From an uncultured Pelagibacteraceae bacterium (GTDB lineage: Bacteria; Pseudomonadota; Alphaproteobacteria; Pelagibacterales; Pelagibacteraceae), in contig CACOSU010000003.1 in the NCBI GenBank assembly GCA_902629935.1, positions 97,695 to 161,694 on the forward strand: a stretch of DNA of 64,000 bases, written 5' to 3'. The position numbers were made by a program, and so were the translations under genes. The notes under the pieces are model-generated. The model saw nothing but the letters and a program-made list of their open reading frames with translations, searched no databases and was not told the DNA's origin. Each line of letters starts with the position of its first letter. Position 1 is the first letter of the stretch. Positions 1-10,934 of this stretch are shown here, in pieces.

Positions 1-134
1 CTACCTGGATTATCTCTATCAAATATCGTTACATCAAAACCTTTTTTTTGAAGGAATAAAGCATTAGATATACCCTGTATCCCAGCTCCAACAATTCCTA
101 TTTTAAAATTTTTATTCACCAAATTCTTATACAT
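1..134 (-). CDS. FAD-dependent oxidoreductase, DAO family (N-terminal fragment)
   Basis: Only the first 44 or so codons are in the window; the gene runs off the left edge. The N-terminus shows a dinucleotide-binding fold with the GxGxxG motif GIVGAGIQG at residues 12-20, followed by a helix and an acidic residue (TIFDRD) suited to bind the FAD ribose. This is typical of D-amino-acid dehydrogenase / glycine oxidase-like enzymes (DadA family). The ATG at 134 is chosen; an in-frame GTG five codons downstream is an alternative. Substrate cannot be told from the fragment. Confidence 0.6.
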   Translation of the reverse strand, partial: MYKNLVNKNFKIGIVGAGIQGISNALFLQKKGFDVTIFDRDNPG

Positions 135-184
135 TTAAAAAATTAAAATATTAAAGTGACAAATTATGCAAATTTAAGTTTTTA

Positions 185-1309
185 TTATGCAATTATTTGT
201 TTATGATTAATTTTTGCACTTAATACTATGCCAAAACCAATCATTGTTGCTAACATAGATGAACCACCATATGACATTATTGGAAGTGGAGAACCAACTA
301 TAGGTAGTAATCCCAGAACCATTGATAAGTTTACTACAATATAAATAAAAATAGCAAAAGCGTATCCAAAACAAAAAAGTCTAGCAAAATTACTTCTTGA
401 AATTGATCCTATTCTAACAATTCGTAAAATTATGATAGAATATAATATTAAAAGACCAACCGATCCTATAAAGCCAAACTCTTCCGAAAATAATGTGAAG
501 ATAAAGTCGGTATGTTTTTCTGGTAAAAAATCTAAATAACTTTGAGTTCCCTTTAAAAAACCTTTTCCATTTAGTCCACCTGACCCTATAGCTATTTTAG
601 ATTGAATTATTTGATATCCCGCTCCCAATGGGTCTCTATCTGGATCTAAGAAAGTCAGTATCCTTAATTTTTGATAAGGTTTTAAAAATGAAATTATAAA
701 AGGGAGTGAAATTAAGAAAGTAAAAAAAGAATAAATAAAATATTTAATTTTTACTCCTCCCAACCACAGAATAATTAATCCACTAAGAGCTATTAATATT
801 GAGGTGCCTAGATCAGGTTGTGAGATTACAAATATAATTGGAATTATTATAATTGTTAATACAACTATAATACTTGTAAATGTATTTACACTTTCAATTT
901 TCAATCTGTGATAATATTTTGCAAGACACAATATAATTGCAACTTTCATCAATTCAGATGGTTGTAGTACAAACAAATATAAATTCATCCATCTTTGTGA
1001 ACCAGAAGATTTTATTCCAAAAAACGAAACGTAAATTAACAAAAGTATTACAAGTAAATAAATTATATAAGAAATGCTGTGCCAAAATTTTATGTTAAAA
1101 AAAGCTAAAAATATCATTAAAGGAAAAAAAACCATAAGTTTTACAAAATGGTTTTTAGTATGAAAAAGTATTTCACCTCCGTCGGTGGAATACATTACAA
1201 ACAAACTAATAATAGAGAGTAAAATTACAGAAATTAGTAAAATATAATCTAGATTTTTAATTTTTTGAAAAATTGTAATCTCATTATTTAATCTGTCATG
1301 TTGAAACAT
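185..1309 (-). CDS. rodA: Rod shape-determining SEDS glycosyltransferase RodA
   Basis: Inner-membrane SEDS-family peptidoglycan polymerase, 374 residues with about ten hydrophobic segments. The family signatures are visible: a region around WLGGVK, the loop QSKIAIGSGGLNGKGFLKG, FLPEKHTDFIF, and near the C-terminus LPIVGSPLPIMSYGGSS. RodA works with PBP2 (the gene directly upstream, no gap) in side-wall synthesis under MreB. It is last in the minus-strand cluster mreB-mreC-mreD-mrdA-rodA. Function is from family knowledge; the assignment itself is firm. Confidence 0.97.
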   Translation of the reverse strand: MFQHDRLNNEITIFQKIKNLDYILLISVILLSIISLFVMYSTDGGEILFHTKNHFVKLMVFFPLMIFLAFFNIKFWHSISYIIYLLVILLLIYVSFFGIKSSGSQRWMNLYLFVLQPSELMKVAIILCLAKYYHRLKIESVNTFTSIIVVLTIIIIPIIFVISQPDLGTSILIALSGLIILWLGGVKIKYFIYSFFTFLISLPFIISFLKPYQKLRILTFLDPDRDPLGAGYQIIQSKIAIGSGGLNGKGFLKGTQSYLDFLPEKHTDFIFTLFSEEFGFIGSVGLLILYSIIILRIVRIGSISRSNFARLFCFGYAFAIFIYIVVNLSMVLGLLPIVGSPLPIMSYGGSSMLATMIGFGIVLSAKINHKQIIA

Positions 1310-3214
1310 TTAAATACTAATTTCCTCAAAATTTGGTTGTTTGTTTCTTAAATCATGTCTGTCAATTATTAATTTGAATAATTTTTTTGCAATTGGTGCT
1401 GCTGCCTTACTTCCAGATCCACCATGCTCAACAATTATGCTAAGTGCATATCTTGGGTTAGCATAAGGACCATAAGCTACATATAATGCGTGATCTCTAT
1501 CTTTATATGGTATTTGTTCTAATTCCAAATCAAGCTCACGTTCTCTTTTGCTAATTCTTTTTACTTGAGCGGTACCAGTTTTTCCTGCAAATTGATATTT
1601 AGGATCATCAATTCTGGACCTATAAGATGTTCCAAACCTTTCATTTGTAGAACTGAACATCGCTTCTTGAATTATCTTAATATTTTTTTCATCTTTAAAA
1701 AGTTTCTTACCAAAACCTTCTAAAATATCTTCTTGCATTAACGCTTTTGCATCTTCTAAGCTTATAGGCTTGTCATCAACTATTATTTTTGGTTTTATCG
1801 CATATCCACCATTCGCAATTTGTGCAGTCATCATACAAAGCTGCAAAGGTGTAGACTGTATGTATCCTTGACCAATGCCTGTAATTAATGTTTCTCCTAA
1901 AACCCAGCCTCGACCAAGATTATTTTTTTTCCATTTTGTGTTTGGAAAAAGTCCTTTTTTTTCATTATCAAAATAATCACCAAGTACTTTTTTTCCTAAG
2001 CCAAACTTTTCAGCTGTAATATTCAGCCTATCAACCCCTAAAAGTCTTGCAACCTCATAAAAATAAGTGTCACAAGATTGTTTCATTGCATTGTTTAGGC
2101 TAACCCAGCCATGACCTTTTTCTTTCCAACAGTGAAATGTTTGACCATATAATTCAATCTTCCCTGTGCACTTAACTTTAAATTTAGTATCAACGACATT
2201 ATTTTCTAGAGCTGATAAAGCAACTATTGGTTTAATTGTTGATCCTGGAGAGTAAAGACCTGATAAAGTTTTATTTATTAAGGGTTTTAATGGATTATTT
2301 CTAATTAGTTGCCACTCATCTTTACTTATTCCAAAAAGAAATGAATTTGGATCATAGGATGGAGATGAATACATTGCAATTATGTCTCCAGTATAAATAT
2401 CCATTACACTTATAGATCCTGCTTTATCGCTTAACAATTCTCCACATGTTTTTTGTATCTCTGTATCAACGGTTAAACGTATTTTTGCTCCTTGCTTACC
2501 TTTTTGGTGCTCTAACTGATTAATTCTTTTACCGTAAGCATTAACCTCATATCTTTGAATTGCATTTGTACCTATTAAATAATTTTCAAGTTTCTTTTCT
2601 AAACCTAATTTTCCGATTTTCATACCTGGTACAAATCTTTCCTGGACAGTTTGATTATTTAGAATTTCTTGTTCGCTAGGTTGACTTACGTATCCAAGCA
2701 CATGAGTATATACATCTTTAAATGGGTAATTTCTTGAGATTGTCATAACTGGTTTAGCACCAACTAAGTCGTATAAATAATTGTTAATTTTTACAAATTG
2801 ACTCCAGGTTAAATTTTCTGAAACGATTATACTATCCCATGGTTTTAACTCTGCTTTTAATTTATTTATTCTTGCAATTTTTTTCTCACTAAGATTTAAA
2901 AGATTTTTTAACCTAACCAATAAATAATTGAAATTTTCTACCTGCTCTGGAATAATATGCAGTTGATAAACTTTCAAGTTGCCAGCAATTATATTTCCGA
3001 AATAATCAACAATATTTCCTCTTGTAGGTGGAAGTTTCCATTCTCTTATTCTATTTTTATCTGAAAGTGTGAGATATTTTTTATTTTCATTTATCTGTAG
3101 GGAAAATAAACGAGCAACGATAGCAGCAAATACTATAATTTTTGCAGCCCCAATAATGAACATCCTCCTGTTAATTACATCAGCTTTTCTTATTCCTGAA
3201 CTAGATTTAATCAT
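1310..3214 (-). CDS. mrdA: Penicillin-binding protein 2 (peptidoglycan transpeptidase)
   Basis: Class B PBP of 634 residues that crosslinks peptidoglycan of the side wall together with RodA. One N-terminal membrane anchor (about residues 17-40) is followed by a dimerisation domain and the transpeptidase domain. Catalytic motifs are present: SxxK in SPGSTIKP, SxD/N as QSCDTYFYE, and KTG in AGKTGTAQ. The start overlaps the end of mreD by 8 bp and the stop abuts rodA, so the genes are transcribed together. Length is normal for the family. Confidence 0.97.
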   Translation of the reverse strand: MIKSSSGIRKADVINRRMFIIGAAKIIVFAAIVARLFSLQINENKKYLTLSDKNRIREWKLPPTRGNIVDYFGNIIAGNLKVYQLHIIPEQVENFNYLLVRLKNLLNLSEKKIARINKLKAELKPWDSIIVSENLTWSQFVKINNYLYDLVGAKPVMTISRNYPFKDVYTHVLGYVSQPSEQEILNNQTVQERFVPGMKIGKLGLEKKLENYLIGTNAIQRYEVNAYGKRINQLEHQKGKQGAKIRLTVDTEIQKTCGELLSDKAGSISVMDIYTGDIIAMYSSPSYDPNSFLFGISKDEWQLIRNNPLKPLINKTLSGLYSPGSTIKPIVALSALENNVVDTKFKVKCTGKIELYGQTFHCWKEKGHGWVSLNNAMKQSCDTYFYEVARLLGVDRLNITAEKFGLGKKVLGDYFDNEKKGLFPNTKWKKNNLGRGWVLGETLITGIGQGYIQSTPLQLCMMTAQIANGGYAIKPKIIVDDKPISLEDAKALMQEDILEGFGKKLFKDEKNIKIIQEAMFSSTNERFGTSYRSRIDDPKYQFAGKTGTAQVKRISKRERELDLELEQIPYKDRDHALYVAYGPYANPRYALSIIVEHGGSGSKAAAPIAKKLFKLIIDRHDLRNKQPNFEEISI

Positions 3215-3725
3215 TTGCTTGATATGAAATTCTTTCGTTTAAAAAATTAAAGATTAAAAAAAATATTGGGTAAAATAAAAATGTAAATCCTGAGTTAATT
3301 AAATAGTTTGTATAATCAACTTTAATTAAAAAAACTAAATCTAAAATAATTACTTGAATTGAATTTATTAATAAAATTGTAAACAACAATGAAATCCAAT
3401 CCTTCATAAAATTTGGTGTTAAAGTAATATTTCTTATATATGCTGTTACTGTACAGAGGATTAGATAACAAAAACTACTAATTCCCATTGGTATTCCTAC
3501 AACAACGTCGTTAATAATACCTGCAAAAAAAATTGACATGTACCCCAATTTATCGGGGTTTCTTAAAGTCCAAAAAAAAATTAATAAATGTACAAAATTA
3601 AAAGCAAAATAATCAAGTTTTAGGTAATTAAAATCAAATTCGTTAAATACAGAAAAAAATAAAATAATCAAAGGTATATAAGATAAGAATATTCTTAAAA
3701 AAGGACTTTTGTTAAGTGAAGACAT
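3207..3725 (-). CDS. mreD: Rod shape-determining protein MreD
   Basis: Small polytopic inner-membrane protein, 172 residues with about five hydrophobic segments, of the elongasome. Sequence is poorly conserved in this family; the call rests on size, hydrophobic profile, the conserved-type stretch GIINDVVVGIPMGISSF around residues 69-85, and its position between mreC and mrdA. Its start overlaps the mreC stop by one base (TAATG type), implying translational coupling. Confidence 0.88.
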   Translation of the reverse strand: MSSLNKSPFLRIFLSYIPLIILFFSVFNEFDFNYLKLDYFAFNFVHLLIFFWTLRNPDKLGYMSIFFAGIINDVVVGIPMGISSFCYLILCTVTAYIRNITLTPNFMKDWISLLFTILLINSIQVIILDLVFLIKVDYTNYLINSGFTFLFYPIFFLIFNFLNERISYQAND

Positions 3726-4573
3726 TATTTATCCCCACCATATTTAAAAGAAACTATTTTTACATAATTCAATTGAGTAAAATCGGAAAAAAAATTAATT
3801 TTTCCTTCTGATATGTTGTCAATTTTTCCAATTGGAATACCAGGTTTAAATAATCCACCTAGACCTGAAGTGTATGCAATAATTTCTTTATTTTTAAAAT
3901 CTTCTTCGAAATCCTGTTGAGTATGTTCAATTATTCCAAAATCATTACCAGTCCCGGAAACAACAGCCTGGATATCATCTGGCTCTAAAACAGATGGTAT
4001 TTTGCTATTTAGATCAGATAATAACAATGCTCTAGAATTAGTATAATTAACCTCAATTATTTGACCCACCAAGTAAACTTCATCAATTACAGCCATTCCA
4101 AGTTTTACTTTATCTTTTGTACCTTTGTTTAAAACAATAGATTTTAAATATGGACTATCTTTATCAATTAAAACTCTAGCAAATATTTCCTCTGAACTTA
4201 TGCTTTCATCAAGTAAATCTCTAAGTTTTTTATTTTCTATAGTTAAAAAATTATTCAGTAATTTAATTTGCTCATTGTTTTCTATTTTTATCAATTCTTT
4301 TTTATTAATTTCATATAAATCCATATGTGAATCTATTTCAAATATTAATTCTCTGATTTTATTTTCTGGGATTGATGAAATATAAGAAGATCTATAAATT
4401 ATTTCATTTATTGCTAATTTTATTATTTGAATTGCTTTAAAATTAAAATTACTTAAGACTATTACAAAAATTGATAAAAAAATCAAAGTTAGTAAAGAAA
4501 ATTTTTGTTTATCTTTTTTTTTTAAAAAAGCTGATCTAATGGCAATTACAAAATCATCTCTGCCGGTAGCCAT
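3725..4573 (-). CDS. mreC: Rod shape-determining protein MreC
   Basis: Periplasmic scaffold linking MreB and MreD to PBP2/RodA. The 282 residues contain a basic cytoplasmic tip, one membrane segment (about 28-50), a coiled-coil stretch (about 75-120) and the beta-barrel domain with typical MreC sequence (VLNKGTKDKVKLGMAV, LVGQIIEV, LLLSDLNSKIP). The start lies 5 bp after mreB. Nothing is missing relative to the family. Confidence 0.95.
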   Translation of the reverse strand: MATGRDDFVIAIRSAFLKKKDKQKFSLLTLIFLSIFVIVLSNFNFKAIQIIKLAINEIIYRSSYISSIPENKIRELIFEIDSHMDLYEINKKELIKIENNEQIKLLNNFLTIENKKLRDLLDESISSEEIFARVLIDKDSPYLKSIVLNKGTKDKVKLGMAVIDEVYLVGQIIEVNYTNSRALLLSDLNSKIPSVLEPDDIQAVVSGTGNDFGIIEHTQQDFEEDFKNKEIIAYTSGLGGLFKPGIPIGKIDNISEGKINFFSDFTQLNYVKIVSFKYGGDK

Positions 4574-4578
4574 TTTTT

Positions 4579-5613
<1,035 letters not shown>

Positions 5614-7191
5614 TTAAACTCCCCCTTTTACCTTTTGATGTTCAATATTTTCTGAAAGAGATTTTTTTTCTCTCTTAATAAGCATTTTATTTAATGCATT
5701 TAAATAAGCTTTTGCAGAAGCTACTAAAGTATCTGTATCTGCAGATTGTCCTACAGTTGTTCTATCATTCTCTTCAATTTTTACACTTACAGTTGCTTGA
5801 GCATCGGTACCTTCCGTTACAGCGTGTACTTGATATAAAGATAATTTTACATCATGCTCGTAAAGTTCTTTTATACATTTAAAAATTGCGTCTACTGGAC
5901 CGTCTCCAGTTTGAGTAGTTTGTTTAATATCTCCAAAAACATCTAATGTCATTTCTGCTCTTTGAGGTTCTCCAGTACCTGCAAAAACTTTTAATGATTT
6001 TAAATTTATAGCATTAATTTTATTATCGACAATTAAGCTATCATCAACTAAAGCGATTATATCTTCATCATATATTTGTTTTTTCTTATCTGCTAAGATT
6101 TTAAATTTTCCAAATGCCTCTTGTATAACGTCATCTGTTACATCTGTGTATCCTAAGTCACTTAATTTGTCTTTAAAAGCATGCCTTCCTGAATGTTTTC
6201 CCATGACTAATGATGTTTTTTTTACACCAACACTTTCTGGAGACATAATTTCATAAGTTTCTCTATTCTTTAACATTCCGTCTTGATGAATACCTGACTC
6301 GTGTGCAAAAGCATTTTTACCAACAATTGCTTTATTAAACTGAACAGGAAAACCAGTTGCATTTGAAACCATTTTTGATGCTTTACTAATTAATTCTGTT
6401 TTTATCCCAGTATCATATGGCATTAAATCATTTCTTGTTTTAATTGCCATCACAATTTCTTCAAGGGCAGCGTTCCCAGCTCTTTCACCGATACCATTTA
6501 TTGTACATTCAATTTGTCTCACACCTGCTGATAATCCAGCTAATGCGTTTGCAACCGCTAATCCTAAATCATTGTGACAATGTGCAGAAATTATTGCCTT
6601 ATCAATATTAGGAACATTATTTTTTATATGTGTAATTGTTTTTGCAAATTCCTCAGGAATAGAATATCCAACTGTATCAGGAATATTAATAGTTGTTGCT
6701 CCACATTTAATTGCAAGTTCAATTGTTTTACACATAAAATCTAGAGTTGTTCTTGTTCCATCCTCACAAGACCACTCAACATCGTCAGTAAATTTTTTTG
6801 CGTAAGTTACGCTTTCTTTTACTGCATCTATAACCTGCTCATCACTCATATTAAGTTTATGCTTCATATGGACTGGGCTAGTAGAAATAAAAGTATGAAT
6901 TCTAAATCTTTTTGCAAATTTTAGTGACTCATAACATGCATCAATATCTTTCTTTTTTGCCCTTGCTAAACCACAGGGAATTGAATTTTTTAAACCTTTA
7001 CTGATTGCTGAGACAGCCTCAAAATCTCCTGGTGATGTAATTGGAAAACCAGCTTCAATAATATCAATTCCCATATCGTCAAATACTCTTGATATTTGAA
7101 TTTTTTCTTCAACACTCATTGATGCACCTGGTGATTGCTCACCATCTCTCATTGTAGTATCAAAAATGTATACCTTATCTTTATTGCTCAT
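5614..7191 (-). CDS. leuA: 2-isopropylmalate synthase
   Basis: Condenses acetyl-CoA with 2-oxoisovalerate, the committed step of leucine synthesis. The 525 residues contain the HMGL-like TIM barrel with TMRDGEQSPGASM near the N-terminus, the metal-binding HCHNDLG motif and GIGERAGNAALEE, and a C-terminal LeuA regulatory domain (from about 390) that normally mediates leucine feedback. A candidate sigma-70 promoter lies just upstream (7214-7241). Complementary to the ilv genes further along the same strand. Confidence 0.97.
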   Translation of the reverse strand: MSNKDKVYIFDTTMRDGEQSPGASMSVEEKIQISRVFDDMGIDIIEAGFPITSPGDFEAVSAISKGLKNSIPCGLARAKKKDIDACYESLKFAKRFRIHTFISTSPVHMKHKLNMSDEQVIDAVKESVTYAKKFTDDVEWSCEDGTRTTLDFMCKTIELAIKCGATTINIPDTVGYSIPEEFAKTITHIKNNVPNIDKAIISAHCHNDLGLAVANALAGLSAGVRQIECTINGIGERAGNAALEEIVMAIKTRNDLMPYDTGIKTELISKASKMVSNATGFPVQFNKAIVGKNAFAHESGIHQDGMLKNRETYEIMSPESVGVKKTSLVMGKHSGRHAFKDKLSDLGYTDVTDDVIQEAFGKFKILADKKKQIYDEDIIALVDDSLIVDNKINAINLKSLKVFAGTGEPQRAEMTLDVFGDIKQTTQTGDGPVDAIFKCIKELYEHDVKLSLYQVHAVTEGTDAQATVSVKIEENDRTTVGQSADTDTLVASAKAYLNALNKMLIKREKKSLSENIEHQKVKGGV

Positions 7192-7213
7192 ATTCCTAAT
7201 TTTTAGAAAATCT

Positions 7214-7241
7214 ATAATACAATCTATAAGAGAGATTGCAA
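7214..7241 (-). promoter_or_regulatory. Candidate sigma-70 promoter for leuA
   Basis: On the minus strand a TTGCAA hexamer (7241-7236) is followed after 16 bp by TATTAT (7219-7214), about 22 bp before the leuA start. It is in the only gap of about 100 bp between the ABC transporter ATPase gene and leuA. Judged by eye; AT-richness makes chance matches common. Confidence 0.4.
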
Positions 7242-7293
7242 AATAATAAGTAAATTTTATATTTAAAATAGACCATTTTGGGATGCTGTTAAA

Positions 7294-8976
7294 TTAATTG
7301 TAAATAGACTCTATTTTTGGCATCAAGCGTAGAAGTTCTTTTGTGTATTCGTTTTGTGGCTTTAAAAATAAGTCTTCAGTATTTGTAACCTCACACAATT
7401 TACCGTCTTTTAAGACACCAATTCTATCACACATCTGTCTCACAACTGGTAGATCATGACTAATAAACAATATTGTTAAATTTAATTGCTCTTGGAGATC
7501 TTTTAATAAATTTAAAATTTGCGCTTGAATACTTACATCTAAAGCAGAAGTTGGTTCATCACAGACTAAAAGTCTTGGTTGTGTTGCTAAAGCTCTTGCA
7601 ATTGAGATTCTTTGTCTTTGTCCACCTGAAAATTCATGAGGATATCTATCTGCAGATTTTTGAATTAATTCAACCGACTCTAATAAATCAAAAATATATC
7701 TATTTAAATCAGAATTCGAAATTAACGGATTATGAAGTTTAATTGGTTCTGCAATTATATCTTTAACTTTAAGTCTACCATTCAAAGAAGAATAAGGATC
7801 TTGAAATATCATTTGTATTTGCTTTCTGAATTTCATCAGTTCAGATTTTTGTTTAATTTTTGTTATACAAACTTTATCAAAATATATATCGCCAGAAGAT
7901 GGTTTGAATAAATTTACAATCATTTTAGCAATCGTAGATTTACCGCTCCCACTTTCACCCACTAAACCAAAAGTTTCTCCTTCTTTTATTTCAAACGAAA
8001 CATCGTTAACTGCCATTATAGAATTTTTAGAATTTTCTGTAAAAAAATTATCATCAAAACTTTTATCTAGATTTTTTACTTGCACTAAATCTTGAGTTTT
8101 AATTTCTCTTTTTTGCCATCTGTTTAAAATTTTAATATTATTTGGTTTATCGTTTTTATTTTCATTTTCGATAATTACAAATCTTGATATTTTTTTATTT
8201 GTTGGTGGTACAGAACTTACTAGACTTTTGGTATAATTTTTTTGTGGATTAGTTAAAATCTCTTTAGTGATTCCTATTTCAACTAGATCTCCACTTTTCA
8301 TTACTGCAACACGATCAGTAGTTTCAGCTATAACACCCATATCGTGTGTAATTAAAATTACTGCAAGATTTCTCTCTTTTGTTAATCTTTTAATTAATTC
8401 AAGAATTTGTGATTGAATTGAAACATCTAAAGCAGTTGTTGGCTCGTCTGCTATAAGTAACTCAGGCTCACAACACAATGCGAGTGATATTACTACTCTT
8501 TGCCTCATTCCTCCTGAAAACTGATGAGGATAATTATTAAATCTTTTCTCAGCATCTTTAATTCCAACTTCTTTTAATAAGTTAATTGATTTATTTTTCG
8601 CCTCTTCTTTGCTCAACTGGAGATGCGTTTGAATTGTTTCTATTAACTGTTCGCCAACTGTAAGAATTGGATTTAAAGATGTTTGCGGGTCTTGAAATAT
8701 CAATCCAATTTTATTTCCTCTATAATTAACTAAGCTTTCAGAATTTTTATGAATATTTAGATCTCCTAATATTACAGATCCACCTGAAACTTTACCAGGT
8801 TCATCAATTAAATTTATTATTGCGTTTCCTACAGTACTTTTCCCAGACCCTGACTCTCCAACTAAACCTAATATTTCACCTTTGTTTACTTCAATATTTA
8901 TATTTTTAGCTGCATAAACAGTTTCTTTTCTCATTTGATAATCCACGCTCAAGTTATTAATTTTTAAAAAACTCAT
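7294..8976 (-). CDS. Peptide/oligopeptide ABC transporter, fused double ATPase subunit
   Basis: One 560-residue chain carries two complete ABC ATPase modules, like GsiA/YejF or a DppD-DppF fusion. Module 1 has Walker A GESGSGKST (about 38-46), signature FSGGMRQRV and Walker B LLIADEPTTALD. Module 2 has a second GESGSGKST, FSGGQRQRISIARAL and LLVCDEPTSALD. Each is followed by a peptide-transporter C-terminal stretch (KNYTKSL and NEYTKELLR). It overlaps the upstream permease gene by 4 bp (ATGA). It powers the importer formed by the three genes upstream. Confidence 0.95.
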   Translation of the reverse strand: MSFLKINNLSVDYQMRKETVYAAKNINIEVNKGEILGLVGESGSGKSTVGNAIINLIDEPGKVSGGSVILGDLNIHKNSESLVNYRGNKIGLIFQDPQTSLNPILTVGEQLIETIQTHLQLSKEEAKNKSINLLKEVGIKDAEKRFNNYPHQFSGGMRQRVVISLALCCEPELLIADEPTTALDVSIQSQILELIKRLTKERNLAVILITHDMGVIAETTDRVAVMKSGDLVEIGITKEILTNPQKNYTKSLVSSVPPTNKKISRFVIIENENKNDKPNNIKILNRWQKREIKTQDLVQVKNLDKSFDDNFFTENSKNSIMAVNDVSFEIKEGETFGLVGESGSGKSTIAKMIVNLFKPSSGDIYFDKVCITKIKQKSELMKFRKQIQMIFQDPYSSLNGRLKVKDIIAEPIKLHNPLISNSDLNRYIFDLLESVELIQKSADRYPHEFSGGQRQRISIARALATQPRLLVCDEPTSALDVSIQAQILNLLKDLQEQLNLTILFISHDLPVVRQMCDRIGVLKDGKLCEVTNTEDLFLKPQNEYTKELLRLMPKIESIYN

Positions 8977-9911
8977 TTTTTTAATTTTGGATTAAGTGTA
9001 TCCCTCATCCAATCTCCTAACAAATTAATTGAAAATGCCAAAATAACCAAAAATATTGCTGGAAAAAAAGTAATCCACCATTCTCCTGAAAATAAGAAAT
9101 CATTACCCAATCTTATTAAAGTACCTAAAGAAGGTGTTGTTGGTGGTACACCAACTCCCAAAAAACTTAATGTGGACTCTGCTATTATTGCTAATGCTAA
9201 ACCAATTGTTCCTATAACTAATACTGGTCTTAAAATATTTGGCAAAATGTGCTTAAACATAATTATTAAATTAGGAACACCAATAATTGTTGATGCAGAG
9301 ATATAATCCTTATTCTTTTCAACTAATGTTGCGGCTCTAGATACTCTTGCAAATTGCGGCCATTCAGAAATTCCAATTGCAAATATTAAAACATAGATTG
9401 CCATTTCGTCGTGCATTTCTCTTGATATCAATCCTCTTGCTATACCATCAACTAATAATGCCATTAAAATACTTGGAACTGTTAACTGAACATCAGTTAA
9501 TCTCATTACTATCATTTCATATTTGCCACCGAAAAAACCTGCTGTTAATCCTAGCCCAACACCAAGCACTAAGCTGAAAATTATTGCTGAAAATCCAACT
9601 ATAAGTGAAATTCTAGATCCATATAAAATTGTTGATAACATATCTCTACCTTGACCATCTGTTCCTAAAATAAATTTAGCAAGTCCATCTTCAGTCCAAG
9701 AAGGTGGTGTGAAAGCATCCATAAGTGATAACGAGGATGGATCAAAAGGATTATAAGGTGTTATTAATTCTACAAAAAAAGAGCAGAAAAAAATTATAAA
9801 TAATATTACTGAAGACGCTATTGCAGTTGGTGACTTTATAAAACTGTGATAAATATCACTGTCTTTTATTCTAACCCATGTGGTTAAAGAATTATTATCC
9901 ACTTGCAACAT
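8973..9911 (-). CDS. Peptide ABC transporter permease, DppC/OppC family
   Basis: Inner-membrane permease with an N-terminal membrane segment, an OppC-type N-terminal domain (PTAIASSVILFI..., NPFDPSSL, LGTDGQGRDMLS) and five further helices. The EAA loop is seen as AATLVEKNKDYISAS-type sequence. A longer frame exists (to 9959), but it would overlap the upstream permease by 65 bp. The ATG at 9911 sits directly after an AAAGGAG box, whereas the GTG at 9902 has the better 9-bp spacing, so the true start may be 9902. Confidence 0.9.
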   Translation of the reverse strand: MLQVDNNSLTTWVRIKDSDIYHSFIKSPTAIASSVILFIIFFCSFFVELITPYNPFDPSSLSLMDAFTPPSWTEDGLAKFILGTDGQGRDMLSTILYGSRISLIVGFSAIIFSLVLGVGLGLTAGFFGGKYEMIVMRLTDVQLTVPSILMALLVDGIARGLISREMHDEMAIYVLIFAIGISEWPQFARVSRAATLVEKNKDYISASTIIGVPNLIIMFKHILPNILRPVLVIGTIGLALAIIAESTLSFLGVGVPPTTPSLGTLIRLGNDFLFSGEWWITFFPAIFLVILAFSINLLGDWMRDTLNPKLKK

Positions 9912-10878
9912 CTCCTTTAACTCTAATTCTTGGATCAATAAAATAATATAAAATATCAACTATAAAATTTATCATAACAAACACAAAAGCAATAAAAACC
10001 AAATATGCAGACATAATTGGAATATCTACAAATTGTACTGCTTGTATAAATAGGAAACCCATTCCAGGCCACTGGAAAACTGTTTCAGTAATAATAGAAA
10101 ATGCAATTAAAGTTCCAATGTTTATTCCTGCAATAGTAATTACTGGTATTAATCCATTTTTTAGTGCGTGTTTATATTTTATACTTTTTTCGTCAATTCC
10201 ACGTGCACGTGCAAATTTTATATAGTCAGTTTGCAAGATTTCCATCATCTCAGCTCTTACCAATCTAATTATATATGTCATTTGAAAAAGACTTAGAGTA
10301 ACTGAAGGAAGTATAATTGCTTTAAGTCCAGAGATTGTCAAAAAACCTGTGGTCCAAAAACCAAGATCAACAACTTCTCCTCTACCAAAAGATGGTAAAA
10401 TTCCTAAAATAACGGCAAATAGGTATATAAACAAAATACCAATTACAAATGTAGGGAGTGATACTCCTAGTAACGAAACGGCTAAGATAACATCACTTAA
10501 AAATCCCTTCCGATTAATACCAGTATAAACACCTAATAAAGTCCCTGAAATTAGAGCAATTAATGCAGAAATAACAACTAGTTCAATAGTTGCAGGAAGT
10601 CTCTCCACTATTAGCTCAGAAACAGGTCGTCTTAATTGGTAAGATATACCAAATTCACCTTTAGAGGCATTTATAACAAATCTTGTAAATTGAACATGAA
10701 TTGGATCCATTAATCCCAGTGTATCTCTCAATTCAGCTCTTTCTTCATCTGAAGTTTCCTCTCCAACCATATTGTTAATTGGATCTCCAACAAAATTGAA
10801 TAAAGAGAAAGATACAAAGGCAACAACTAGCATTACCAAGGCTGATTGAAACAGTCTTTTAAAAAAATATTTAATCAA
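9895..10878 (-). CDS. Peptide ABC transporter permease, DppB/OppB family
   Basis: The 327 residues hold six membrane segments and the OppB N-terminal signature (LFNFVGDPINNMVGEE, LGLMDPIHVQF). The cytoplasmic EAA loop reads VRAEMMEILQTDYIKFARARG, the classic permease motif. It pairs with the DppC-type permease whose start overlaps its 3' end. It is separated from the binding-protein gene by a perfect 15-bp stem-loop. Confidence 0.95.
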   Translation of the reverse strand: MIKYFFKRLFQSALVMLVVAFVSFSLFNFVGDPINNMVGEETSDEERAELRDTLGLMDPIHVQFTRFVINASKGEFGISYQLRRPVSELIVERLPATIELVVISALIALISGTLLGVYTGINRKGFLSDVILAVSLLGVSLPTFVIGILFIYLFAVILGILPSFGRGEVVDLGFWTTGFLTISGLKAIILPSVTLSLFQMTYIIRLVRAEMMEILQTDYIKFARARGIDEKSIKYKHALKNGLIPVITIAGINIGTLIAFSIITETVFQWPGMGFLFIQAVQFVDIPIMSAYLVFIAFVFVMINFIVDILYYFIDPRIRVKGDVASG

Positions 10879-10893
10879 TTTGTGAAAGTTTAA

Positions 10894-10927
10894 TTTTACA
10901 AGCCCTTTACAAAAAGGGCTTGTAAAA
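10894..10927. terminator. Perfect 15-bp stem-loop between binding-protein and permease genes
   Basis: Arms 10894-10908 and 10913-10927 are exact reverse complements with a 4-nt loop (ACAA). There is no long U tract on either side. In this position, just after the solute-binding protein gene, such hairpins usually act as a transcript-stabilising or attenuating element that lets the binding protein be made in excess of the permeases. The role is inferred; the structure is directly visible. Confidence 0.7.
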
Positions 10928-10934
10928 ATTTAAT

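Noticed and set aside
2392..2399. TATAAATA inside mrdA
   Set aside because: It lies within a core coding sequence and lacks the downstream block seen in the element; it shows that the octamer alone arises by chance here.
4125..4385. Plus-strand frames opposite the mre, dpp and other core genes
   Set aside because: They are complements of well-supported genes and show no independent signals.
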